Part shown: piece after piece, positions 41,301 to 52,599 of the stretch | How the letters are laid out: each line of letters starts with the position of its first letter | Numbering within the stretch: position 1 is the stretch's first letter | NCBI RefSeq assembly: GCF_963678635.1 | Contig: NC_087067.1 | Location: 52,320,233-52,384,232 of the forward strand | From: Symsagittifera roscoffensis | Taxonomy: Eukaryota > Xenacoelomorpha > Acoela > Convolutidae | Length of the DNA stretch: 64,000 nucleotides | Reading direction: 5' to 3' | Notes under the pieces: model-generated | What the model saw: only the letters and a program-made list of their open reading frames with translations | Told to the model about the DNA's origin: nothing | The model's database searches: none | Program-made: the position numbers and the translations under genes

Positions 41301-42440
41301 CAGCTTCACATGCTTTTAACCGTCTCTAACAAAGCCAGTTCAAGATGTTGTTTTTTAACTTTGGGTCAACAAATTCGTTACAACTGAAAGGCTATCGGCC
41401 AAACAGCACAACTTAACATGGTTACATGCAAAAATAGTAAGCTCATGGCTTGTGGGTCTCACTATTGCCAGAGCATGAGGTCACTCCTAAAAAGGGGGCT
41501 ACTATTTAATTAAAATCATATGATTAAGATTTTATTGGATTAAAGTCAGCATATCTATCGAAATGGATCAAATCTTTCTCTCAACTTCCAGCTTCTCATT
41601 ATCTGAAAACGAACTTGATGTTATTTATTTCAATTTAGGACCTTCCAGTAAGATAAAAGTTGTTAAAAACCAGTTCACAGTCTTTTTCCGAGACATATCC
41701 TTAGATTTTTGAATATGGTCACAAATCTGTTTTGTTGGCGACCAGGAAGGGTACCAAAACTTCCCAATAGCCCTCTTGATTCTCGAGGATTGCTCAGTTA
41801 CAGTTGTAGATGTAAAATCATTACAACTCGGAGGGCTCTTCTTCTATTTTTGATGAAAACGATTTCTGTCGTTGGCTATACCTTTCTACGTCTTGTTTTT
41901 TATAACAAAACTCGTTGTTATAATTTCGCGGTTTCAGTGTTCGCAAAAAAATTATAACGTATCATGCACGCCTACTTCACAAGTTTAAAAATTGTCACTC
42001 AAGTTAACCCTTCCGAATACGTTCACTTGAACAAGAAACTCTATTAATCGTCTAAAACAGCAAACCTCCTACCGAATGCTTCCGAAAAAAAATCTTTGAC
42101 GACATACTTTTCGATTATTCTGGTCGGATATCATATTGTGACCTTGAAACTTTGCGAAAACTCAGAGCCGCGACTTTTAGACAGACAAAATTCGAGAACG
42201 CGCGACAAATTCAGGAAACGAATGAAATTACAGTAATCGGTATTCGAAGAGAAGACGCTCCGAGGGGTAAGGATTGTGCACCTAAAATTTTTACAGAGTA
42301 ATTCCCCTGACCCAGGAAGGCGACTGGGAGAACTTGTCAACCTTCCCGATTGTGAAGAAGACGCTTCTCCACGCAGATTCAGGAAGCACGAGGGGTATTT
42401 AAGAGTATATTTAAGTTGCTTTCTAAACCACTTTTAGCTT
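38339..42440 (-). repeat. LTR-leader block, copy B
   Basis: Direct copy of block A, offset by about 4.38 kb, with scattered small differences. It includes an LTR (41225-42135), the primer-site candidate TGGCGCTACTGGGT and a leader with tandem repeat (39105-39310). A local repeat at 39520-39740 doubles the 'acatgttttcaaag...aaaccggtatttgc' segment. No gene. Confidence 0.8.
41225..42135 (-). repeat. LTR of the second lineage, copy B
   Basis: Same ends and internal landmarks as copy A, somewhat longer (911 bp). Confidence 0.75.
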
Positions 42441-42820
42441 CCTTGAATGGCCTGATGAGAAATTAAAATAACATCGGGTTGATTTATAGATTATGAGAAG
42501 CCAAGAGTTGAGGGAAAGAATATCTCCGCTGGATATGATGATTTCATCTACAGAACAAAAACAACCAAAAGTATTATAATATTTATAGAGTAGCCTTGTT
42601 TTAAGGAGTGACCTCAAGGTCTGGGGATACTGAGATTAAGAGCTCACTATTGTGCATGCAACTACGTTAATTTGAGCGGTTTGGCCGATAATTTGAGCGG
42701 TTTAGGTCGTAGCAATTTGGTTGACCCAATGTTAATGGACCACAGATTGAACTGGCTTCTGAACAACATTAGGAATTAGCCCTGTAAGGAAAAACTACGT
42801 AAGCTAGAACTTCTCTCAAT
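42440..42820 (+). repeat. Inverted LTR piece after copy B
   Basis: The reverse complement matches second-lineage LTR sequence around 36940-37200 ('gaggtcactcct', 'gccagttcaa', 'cggccaaac'). It is longer than the piece after copy A. Confidence 0.7.
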
Positions 42821-42824
42821 AGCG

Positions 42825-43060
42825 TGTCGTAGGGTAGGAGGAGATATTATCGAAGTGTTCAAAATTCTGCATCCAAAATACAGGTCGAACTGAAAAACAT
42901 GTTCATTTAATACAAAAGAAGTACCGGTTGAATTCACATGTGGTAGTAGTGAGTTGCACTTGTGTTTTCTGGACCCAATCAGTAGAGTAATCTATCGCAA
43001 CAATACTCTCACTATGTGCAATAGAGTCTATTCTAGTGCTTTTGAATTAGTTAATGGATC
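42825..43060 (+). pseudogene. Possible LINE reverse-transcriptase tail scrap
   Basis: A + frame reads RRVGGDIIEVFKILHPKY, like the R-GD-I-VFKI motif near the C-terminus of CR1/jockey-type LINE ORF2 proteins. Short and degenerate. Confidence 0.35.
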
Positions 43061-45240
43061 CTGGCTATCATAAGCAAAACGATTGAGGTTGATTCCCTCG
43101 CCTAATAGAAATAGAGCAGCCCGCAAAAAACATGCAAGTGAAGATTAAGCCGGTGAAGATATTTTTATGGATGAAGATTTGAGAGATAGTATGTGACCGC
43201 GTTTTATCAAACATAGTAGGAAGACAATAAGAGATAAAGAGTTCTTCCTGGGACAAAACGGGAATTATTTTCATGATCAATGGGATCATTTTGGATTATA
43301 ACTCTCATCTTACAGCTGGTACTTTTTCCCTTGGTTTGCAGAAATGGAAACACAGATCCTTCGGTTTTAGCTAATAGCTAGAGAAATTTTTCTCACTATC
43401 CTAACAGTTTATATTGTAAATAAAATTTTAAAATTGATTTTGCATATGTTTATCTCTGCAGCTTTTATAAAGGACGGGACAAACAAACAACGATATTCAA
43501 GCCGTTCAATCCAATGGGAGAGTATAATTATTTTAGACAATTGAGGAAAAACAACGAAAGTGGAAATGTACAGGTAAAGAAAACCTTGTTTGGCAAGAAA
43601 AACAAAATTGAAATGCACGCGACATCAGGAAAATGAAATTAAAAACCGGAAGGCTAGCCAGGTAAGCTTGGAATGTTTGAACGAATCAAGTAAAGGTACG
43701 TTTGAGTGCAATTAGGGCTTAAGAAAAAGAATGAGAACAGTGTTATCTGTGGGACTAAAAAAATTAAAAAACACCGTGTAGTTTGTGGGATGAAGGTAAA
43801 CGTACGTATGACTTTAGGAAACCGACAAGATGTTTTAGTCGGGGATTTGGTGTATTTTTGCCCAAACTAATTGAAGTCAAAGCTGTGGTATGGCCAAACG
43901 TATACAGGGTAGTTTTTGTTAACACCAAATACCGCACTGTGGCTCCATGTGAACAGTTGCAGCCATCAAATGTGGTGAGTCTTCCAAAGTTTTCTGAATA
44001 AATTGAGGATACCGGAAAATAGCATCACAACAGCGAGAAATACTTAGAAGAGAATGAGGAAGTCGGGGAACAATTGAAAAGATCGGTAACTTGAATGATC
44101 AATCCAGCGGATGGAGCGATGTTGCAAAAATTACAAAATTAAAATACAAACTCTCGAAGTAGAGAGGTAATCCATTCTGAAGGAGAATAAAACATTATTT
44201 TCTAAAAACACAAAAACCGAAATGAATGCTTACAGGAAAGAGCTTAGCAAAGGATTTGAATTGGAGTCTTGGGCAGATGAATAACTCTCCGAGCCCATTC
44301 TTGGTGCCTTCAAGTCTGTATGACATCTTGTTGTTGCCTGAAAAAGCGCCAGTCCAACTAGTAGCAAGGTAGTTTGGAAGCTTATCTTTATTCTGCCATT
44401 AAGATATGGAGGAAAAGAAAAGCTGGTAGAAAAACAAATTATTTCAAGGTGCTGGTGAAAGCAAAAAACATACTTGGAAACAATGAAGCGGGGAAAAGTA
44501 CACAAAAAACAGGTTTGGAGGCTGCCAAGGACATTTTGAGCAGTCAGATTGACATTTGAATCTCATTCAAGTTATTGTACGTATAGATATATCAAACATT
44601 ACGAGGGTACTAATCATGGATGATTGTCATTTATTAAATTACCCATAAACCATGTTATAAACCATAATGCAGCTCAGTTGTTAGTGGAAACAATCCTTCT
44701 CTCAGGAGGGATTTAGTGTAGGGAATCGTAAAGGTTTCTAAGGAAAAGCCAAGGTTAAAACCTCAACTTATCTCAGAATTTATCATGTCTGCGAACTGAC
44801 ATCATTGATTTACGATAAAAACGCCAAGACAAGAAACGAATTGTCTTTTTGTAGAAATCCGTTGTATACAATTGTTACGATTATAAGCAAAGAATATGAA
44901 AAGAAAGCTTGGACTTTCATAATCTTGCTCAGCTAAAATTAGCAATAAAGACAAGAAAACGGGGAAAGAGAGGAAAATCAGTAAAACATTGAATCACCGG
45001 TAGCTAGTTGGCAATTAATCATTCAAAACAAAAACTGGCATTTTGAATTTTGAAAACCCAAGCTTATTTCTGTATAATGAAAGCTTGCTTCCGACTATTT
45101 TAAAGTGTAAGATTTAATTGAAATTTTGAAAATCGAATTTATTTACTCTTAAATTATCAGTTGCACGGTCGCTGGCATTGATATCTGTTGATACCTGCGT
45201 TCTGCGTCCTACTACAATACGACCATCGGGCTCCAATTCG
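43060..45240. other. No recognisable gene
   Basis: AT-rich sequence. An open frame of 72 aa lies at 43783-44001 (+) but has no family I recognise; the frame beside it has a faint GDLVYF pattern, too weak to call. Nothing else is supported. Confidence 0.5.
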
Positions 45241-45450
45241 TTGTTGACAAAAGTCACTATCAAGCAACACGCGGACATCTAGCAAAGCTCAGGAACCAGA
45301 TATTCATCCGAACAATTGCAAGTTTGTCTTCTCTCAATGAAAAATTAAAGCATGGAATGAGCTTCCACACAAATTTATGATAGCAGACAATGTCAACGCC
45401 CTCAGAACCTGCATTGACTCTCACTGATCACAGCATCCGTTTAAATTCAT
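45240..45450 (+). pseudogene. LINE ORF2 C-terminal scrap
   Basis: TRGHLAKLRN and, in another frame, KAWNELPHKF followed by NVNALRTCID match the TRGH...WN-LP...V--F---LD ending of CR1/jockey-type LINE proteins. Confidence 0.45.
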
Positions 45451-47220
45451 TAGTGACTTCAGATCATGAATTTTCATGCTCAAAAGGGCTCCCAGTATCT
45501 CAGAGTTTTGTTTTCTGTTGGTGCGGGAAATATTGCCCACGTTTGTACGAACACTACCTCACGCAAGCAGAGGGTAAGCCAATTGCTGAGCACGTTCTAC
45601 ACAAAATTGAATCACGTTTAAAACTGAGAGCTCAACATCCAAGGGACGTAGGAAATTGTCACCATGACGTGCTGTGAAGAAGGGACTACCTGCTCCTAGA
45701 AACTATCTACGTTGAGTAGGAACAAGCGACTCGAAACAAAAAAGATTATATATATAAATACATTGAATTACATATAAGAAGTTCGTCGAAAGTTGTTTGT
45801 CATTTCTTGTGCCCAACACACAAGCGGCGCTCCCACTCTTCATTGCCAGGTAGATTCTCTGTTTTTAAAAAGCTACCTGCCCTGGGTTTCTCGGTACATA
45901 TGATTAGGTTCTTGTAAAACATGCTCAAAAAACTTCCATGCTAGCGCCGGCGCGCCCTGAACCTCAAAAACTGGCGTATGAAAAAAAAAACTATCATTTA
46001 CTCAATCTTTTTTTTTGTCTTTTTTCTCTCTTCTACTTCAACGGCAACCGCATCAGGATTACAAACCGATCCCGCATTAATCTTACTGGGGGCAAGAGAG
46101 CCTACTACCGTTATATCTCAAAAACAGCTGCTTATCAGCAGACCATGTCTAACTGTCTGGTGGCTTCTGTAGACGTGTCGTAGCTCTGAAACAGAGCCAA
46201 TGTGAGTAAAACAAAAATTGTGCATCAGATTTGAATTCTTACTGAAGACAAGGAAAGCCATGCCAACCATCGTCGGTAACTTTTTTCCACGCACGCATTT
46301 GAACCGTTCAAAAAATTGAAAGCCTAATTGAAGTCCTTTTGCGATTATGAATTGTTGGTTCGATAGATATAGCCTTCGATTTTCACACGGGATGATGACT
46401 TTCAATCATTGGGAGACTGATCTATTTTGGAAAGCGATGAATTTTTTTTGTTTATGTCAAAATTTAAAATCAAGTCTGCAAATTCGTCGTCAAAAGATGA
46501 CTTTGTCCTAATTTTTTTTTGGATTTCTTTTTTTGCAAGCATTTCAAATTTTCCAAGTTCAAACCATCGTTGAAGGTTCTATCCACAGACTCCAAATTAA
46601 AAGTTTTGCTTGAGGTATGTTTAGCTCCTGCTGAAAATGAGAAAATATAATAGACGAGCTGAAGAAACACCCAAGCCACCTTTGGCTGCCGGAAGAACTG
46701 CTGGAAAAAACTGGTGATCATCCTTTTCACATTTATGACCTCGCATAACGAGTTTCTTAGTTTTTTTTTGAAGCGTTCGCAAAAAAGAAGAGCTCGTACG
46801 CAAAAAATATAGGAGTTTTGATTTGCTAAAGCAATTTTTCAGTAGGTAAAATTTGTGATGAGCGTGTAGTTTGTAAATGACATTCAACATTTCAATTTCA
46901 ACCTTCTCAATTATTTTGTCGAGCAATTCTTTTCGACACAATTCGCCGATTGGAGATCGTAGTCTATGTAAATTTTCTTTGGTTTTTGTTTTTTTTTGGT
47001 GCATATTTTTCGAAATTGAGTTAAAATTATTGAGGTCTACAGTGTACTCGCGGTCGGTCCCAAAACACAAAGTGCGCACTTTTGAGTGTTCAAGCTCAGG
47101 CCATAAGTTTGTTCGGATTTCACATCTAGAAAAGGCGAGAGGCGCAATACAAAGGGAGCAGTTGAGAAGTTTTGGCCTTCGTTCTCAGCGACCAAAAAAC
47201 AGCAAAAGCGGTTAAGGAGA
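45450..47220. other. No recognisable gene
   Basis: Only short open frames. One at 45978-46172 (+) begins like a signal peptide but has no support. A 152-aa minus frame at 46621-47079 is Lys/Leu-rich and unrecognised. Confidence 0.5.
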
Positions 47221-47329
47221 CCTATCAAAAGATTATATCTGAAAGGCAAGATCGACCTCTAATTAAGCAAAGTTGAGAATCGGTGAAAGCTCTTGACGGT
47301 AAGGCGTTGCCAGATTGGGTTCAGCGGTT

Positions 47330-48140
47330 TTTGTGTCCTTAGGGCTAATACATCCAGTCAAGGATAAAATTAATGAAACTCTTTTTCTCGCCAATTTTGA
47401 CATCTTTCTTTCGGATGTCAAAAATCAAGTAGTTCTTGGGGAGGCCCTTTGTGAGATCAAAACAGTGGCAAAAGTTTATGCTGAAAGGGTGAAACAAACA
47501 CCTTCTGACAGGAGTGTTGAAAAAGCCCGATAGTATCTGAAGATTAATGAATTGGTTGCAGTACCGTATGGCAGGGAAGTTGGTTTGTTAGTATTGAGGA
47601 AGGATGCCTTCCAGAGCAAGCTAAACCAATTCAACGAAAGGAAAGGAACAAGTGATTCGATCGTAATGATGATAGAGAAAGACATCAATCAGAAATTATT
47701 GGCTATGAGAAAAAAACGAACTAAGTGAGAATCTCTACACAAGGATGAGGTCTAGCTGGGGGAGCTCGCAAACGTCGAAAGCAACTGATTGGAAGTGAGG
47801 AAACTCTTGCAGCGCATTAGTTTTTAGCTCAATGAAAATATGATATGTCTAGATGTGAAGAGCTTGTATCTAATAGTGCCACTAAGATAAGCAATAGAAA
47901 TAGCTCTTAAAAAGCTGGATGAGCAAGATGAGTCACCATCAAGTGCAAGGAAAACCACGAAGAGACTGTTGAAAATGGCAGTGAGTCATGTCACTTTCAA
48001 TTTCAAGGAAACAATTAGAAAAAAGGTTAGGTAATCAGGGCATCCCTAGCCATGCCATTGTTTCAGCAAATCTAAGGATGAAGCAGTACAAAACTGTATT
48101 AACGAGGAGTATTTCTGATTTGTTTATGCCCGATAAGGGT
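47330..48140 (+). pseudogene. Penelope-like reverse-transcriptase remnant
   Basis: The + frames give LRKDAFQSKL, then ICLDVKSLYLIVPL with AIEIALKKL, then a LLKMAV..VTFNF stretch, then GNQGIPSHAIVSANLRM. In order and spacing these match the Penelope-type RT blocks (D--SL-T-IP, then ---F-FN, then G--MGSP-SP--AN--M). Several breaks. No GIY-YIG domain found nearby. Confidence 0.5.
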
Positions 48141-48144
48141 CTTA

Positions 48145-48850
48145 ATGGAATATGTCACAAGTGCAATAAGAACCATTGATCAAATGTGTTGGATGTGAAA
48201 GCTGTCTGAACTGGTATTACGTTAATGGCGGTGATATATCACATTATGAGTACCGAAACATAAGTGAAAACGTCTGGTAATGTAAAAAGTGCATCGCAAT
48301 AAGGAAGAAAAGAAAATCAGTGCAGCATGCGAACAATTTTTTTCCGTTATGTTTATGTTATAGTGAGAGCAGGAATGCTGATCCCTATTTGGTGCTGCCG
48401 CCAGCAAACTTACTACATGCAACTTAACAGGTCACAATAAAGGCACCAAACACTTCTCGCGTTTTTAAATTTTCAAATAATTCTTGACAAAAACATAAAA
48501 GTGAACTGTGGCTGGTATCAGAAACCAAGAGATGCAGGTACCAAAACTAATTTTTAGAAGTTCAAGAAAAGTGTGATGGAAGGAACTGTTCACCTTGTTT
48601 TCCGCAGTATGTCGACATTATTAAATTCTGAAAAAGCGATCGAAACCAACCGCAAACAGTAGTTTGATAACCAACACAACATCCAGAAAAACTGTTGTGG
48701 CGTGTTACATCGCGAGATATTAAGAAGAGCATAGGGATGGCGCAAAATTTAAAATAAGATGCCTGAGAAAGGGAAGCCTTGTGATTATAGGAGCGATTCA
48801 TCATCCATCTACCGATATCATCAATGCGCAGATAATTTTCACGACACGGA
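48145..48850 (+). pseudogene. LINE scrap with PHD-finger and endonuclease-like words
   Basis: CHKCNKNH, then CVGCESCLNWYYVNG, then W-CKKC fit a PHD zinc finger, as found in some CR1-type LINEs. Near 48780 a frame reads VIIGAIHHPSTD, like the endonuclease motif of LINE ORF2. Broken by stops and frame changes. Confidence 0.4.
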
Positions 48851-49430
48851 AAACGAAAATTTAGATGCCTTTTTAAAATCCCCATTTTTAGTAAACTGGA
48901 ATCAAAAGTGTTGGGAAAAACGTCTAGCATCTCACCACAAGCATTGAGGGACAACAAAAAGAGAGTACATCAGTCGGAGAGCATAAAAGGTAGCGTGGTA
49001 GTGATAGTGGTAAATCGGAGTTTATTTGGAAGATAATTGACCAGTTGGCTAGTAGCATTGATTTATCTACATTAGAGGCGCTGCACTTTAGGAACGAGAG
49101 GCAGGCAATTAACACGCGCGTCAAGTTTAGAAGTCGTGAGCGAACACTAAAGCTAGACTTCCAGAATCGAAAAATTTCCGCAAAAACAGAAAAAATGAAA
49201 AAACTCACATGTTAGCATGAAATTATCAAAAAAAACTTTCAGATAATTGGATTGATTTTTAAAGAATGGTTCCATGATGAATATGATGTTTTGATTGGTA
49301 AATTGTTTCAGTTTTAATTAATGACGAATATGACAATTTTTAAGACCTTTCATGATTTTGTTCATATTGATATAGATTTAAAAACCTAAAGGATAACACA
49401 AAAGTGCAAAATTGTTGTTTATATTTACAG
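48850..49430. other. No recognisable gene
   Basis: A + frame at about 48960-49210 is open and charged but matches nothing I know. The rest is AT-rich. Confidence 0.5.
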
Positions 49431-49616
49431 TTAAAAACAAAGAGAAGAAGAAACAATTCATAAAAAAAAACCGAAAATTAAAAAAAAAACCATCAAACCT
49501 TCTGAGTTAAACAAAAGATTCGCGTAAGTCCATTCGCTTCGATGTTTTTGCTGTTTGTAGCTTGTTGTTTGCGGCGCTTTCGGAATGGTGTTCCCGATTT
49601 ACAGGACTGATGAAAT
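49430..49616 (+). repeat. Dispersed repeat, also at 59600-59780
   Basis: It shares 'ctgagttaaac', 'ttcgatgtt' and the 'ttgttgttt...ggcgc' series with 59640-59760. Here it directly precedes a giant-family LTR start; at 59.6 kb it follows an LTR end. Confidence 0.5.
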
Positions 49617-49941
49617 TGTCCCAGTTGGTCATTTCAACGAAGTTTTTGGTGTTGGTTTGAACTTTCGAAATGATTCTGTCGAATTGGTTCTGTCATGCCA
49701 GTTTCCTCGCAGTAACTGAAAATCAGAAAAAAAATCAGAACTGAGGATTCGCAATATCGGGTGCAAAAATCCAGAGAGAAGAATTAAAAATTTGAGTTCG
49801 AGTGAACAATTTTCCTTATCAAATAACAAATTTTCCCAATCAACTGAATTGACAAGGTTCAAAAACAACTTAAGTATTTCTGAAATTGGTTGAAAATTAA
49901 AAAACTTCCGTAGTAGTGTTTAAATTAATTAAGTGCATTAC
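49617..49941 (+). mobile_element. LTR fragment of the giant family
   Basis: TGTCCCAGTTGGTCAT matches the giant LTR start (TGTGCCAGTCGGTCAT), and 'taactgaaaatcagaaaaa' matches positions 930-950. It is cut at 49941, where a different LTR begins. Confidence 0.65.
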
Positions 49942-50637
49942 TGTAGATATTTCTAGATTTGATGTGCTAGATATCGGTAAACAGAAAAAGTCCTTATTGT
50001 CGACTGGCTGACGTCAGCTACTTTTTTTTATGCTTTCGTCATCGTCTCGACCTAGCCAGTTCCTGTTTTTTGTCTGTTTCAGGGTTATAAAGTGTTAGAG
50101 CATTTGTTACAGCCAAACGAATTTTATTATTTTCGTCATGGGAACGTAACCACATACATGGGTTCGGATCCCCAAACAACATGTTTACTAGCAAAAACAC
50201 TGTTTAAAACCAAATTTTGGGTTTTTTACTTACAGTTGTTTATAAGATTCATTGGAGATTGAATGACTCTTTCCTCAAACTCAACTACTCATGCTCTGAA
50301 ATCTTGATTATGCTGGGGTTTAATCAATTCGTTCAGGGCACTACAGCAGTTTAAAATTATCAAATGATCAAAAAACAGTTACTGGGCGCCGGGTGATCAA
50401 TTCTTTTCTCACCTAGAGATAACGTCGTTTTAATTTTTCTCTGTTCGAGTGGTTTTTGACTCGTCCCGATATCGCCACACAAATTTCCGGCTCCACTTGA
50501 TATCGTAACCAAGTGTCTCATCAAGCACGCGTGTCGTGTCCAGATGGATCTTGTTTTGTTCTATGTATCTTTGTCTTCGGATCTTTTTGCTTGTACTCGA
50601 CTGTTCGTCGTGCCGTATCCGACTGTTTTGTGTGACA
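49942..50637 (-). mobile_element. Probable LTR of another gypsy-like lineage
   Basis: TGTAGATATTT...TTTTGTGTGACA gives TG...CA ends. A CGACTGGCTGACG region resembles the second-lineage LTRs. It lies just beyond minus-strand integrase, where a 3' LTR is expected. No clear polypurine tract. Confidence 0.45.
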
Positions 50638-52560
50638 CGTTGTAACTGATAAAAAAATTCAATGTGTCTGAGAGATGCTAGGGTTATAATCGAGATTTTG
50701 AAAAATTATCTTCTGGAATATTTCAACTCTTAATTTCGTATCAATATTGTCGTAAAACGCTCAGTACCGTTTTTTTCGTCTTACGGACAATTCAGCTGAG
50801 CCATCCGGATGAATAGCACAAATACCTCGGGCATTCCAATCATGTCCCCATTGGACGCATCACAACGGGTTATCATCAAGTGGTGATCCAGCGTCGTTCT
50901 AAAAACTTACAATTTATTTCAGAAAATGGAAATTAACTACGTCACCTCAAGAATCAGCGTGTCACAATTAGCATCATACTCTCTTTTGGATCGGTGCAAG
51001 GCAAGAGATTTTCAATGAAGACTTGATTGAGCTCGATCTTAGTGTCCTAAAATTTGATTAGAAAGTTTTTTGCAATTTCGTCGCTATTCATAGTTGTTAT
51101 CAGTGGGAAAAATTACATGAAAAAAAGATATGTCATTAGGGATAAATATCTGTTTCGATCACGTGTTCTCGTTTTTGATAGCTTTTTACCATAAACATCA
51201 TCGCGTTCATGGGTTGAATTGAATAATATCATGAAAATTTATGTTGGTGGACATGTCTTAGTTTGGCTTGAAATGAATACGTCAAGCAAAATCTTTGATG
51301 GTAGAAAATCTTATTACGAAGTACGAGGTCCGATGGCGTTTTTCTTTCTGTTGGATATGTTTCTACGCGTGATTAGAACTCGTTGGAAAAACGCAAAGAA
51401 ATTGATGGATTTTTTTTCCATGACTTCATGCCATGTTTATTTGTCTGGTTTGCTCTTTCTGCTGGTCCAATTGAGTGGTATATCGGTAGTTAGTTAGTTT
51501 CAGTTAGATGGTTACCTGCGCCTTATGAGCCTTACACCACGTTTTGAAGTCATTGCCGTTGTCTGAGACTAGAACTTTTGGTACTCTAAATCTTGCAGAC
51601 TGCTGACAGGCATTTCATGGTTGTTAGAGTGATTCTGTCGTTGGTCGGTAATGCTTCAAAGCAGCGATTTTTTTATCAAAAAACAATCAAATTATTCCTT
51701 TCTCTTTAATATGGGTACAATCCGTATGGATTTGTTCCCATAGGTCTGCTTCCGGCCACTTGGAAACAGTTTTCTCAAGCGGTGGCCCGTTCCTTCGACA
51801 AATCTCGCATCTTAGACAAGTCTTTCCACGTTTTGTGACCTGCCAGGTCGGCTAGCAACCTTTCTCAGAACCCTTTTTTGCCTGTTTTCGTGGGTGCGTA
51901 TTGTGGGCGTCGTTCTTACTTGGTTTTCTGAATCTCGGTAGTAGGAAAGGTACAACGCCTCTATAGATGTTGCCTCCTCGTATTGTCAATGTCTCAGCTT
52001 AAAGTGTGATTCAGCTTCTTTCTGAGTATTGTCCCCAATCACTGGTTATATCTGTCAGACATCTTGCAATGTTCGATTCAATTGGAGATTTTTTTGATGT
52101 CGTCTGCGTGTCTGCGAAAAATATGTCATTCTAAAAAAAACAGATTTTCTGCTCTTCTGGTGTTTCGTCGTCGAAACGCAGTCTGCACAGAGTGTCCGCC
52201 TATAAACTCAAATAATAGTCGAATCGCATCAGCTCAGTAGCCCATCTGGTTGTTCTAACTGATGCGAATAGTTACTTCGAGGGTTTGTGATCTGTTTGCG
52301 CCACAGTAAGTAAAACTAAGCCCCAGAAAAAATTGTTTCGGTCGTGTGGCCAAAAAAAAACGAATCCCAAAGCTTCTCGTTTTATGTTGGAGTTGTTGCA
52401 TTAAGCTGCTAATATGTTTTTTGGATCGAAGATCACTTGATGTACTTCTTGTAAGAGTTCGTTCTTCCTAACAAAACGGTAGACACGACTGGCGCGCAGT
52501 CAACAAGCAAACCGTCATCCATGATCCGAGCCATCTTGAGCCGAGGTAGACTATGCAGAT
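50638..52560 (-). mobile_element. Decayed gypsy-like pol remnant
   Basis: On the minus strand, RNase H words lie at about 52150-52330 (TDHKPS, RTTRWATELMRFDY) and integrase words at about 51290-51860 (CLRCEICRRNGPP, KWPEADLWEQIHTDC, VLVSDNGNDF). These differ from the giant element's versions and belong to a more ordinary gypsy lineage. Many breaks. Confidence 0.65.
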
Positions 52561-52599
52561 AATAATGCTCTAAAAAGGAAAAGAGTGGAGTTTGCTGCT

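Noticed and set aside
43783-44001. A 72-aa frame that might be an integrase tail
   Set aside because: The match to GD-V-type integrase ends is only a few residues and in a neighbouring frame.
45978-46172. A 64-aa frame starting with a signal-peptide-like segment
   Set aside because: Isolated, in AT-rich sequence where hydrophobic frames arise by chance; no splice or homolog evidence.
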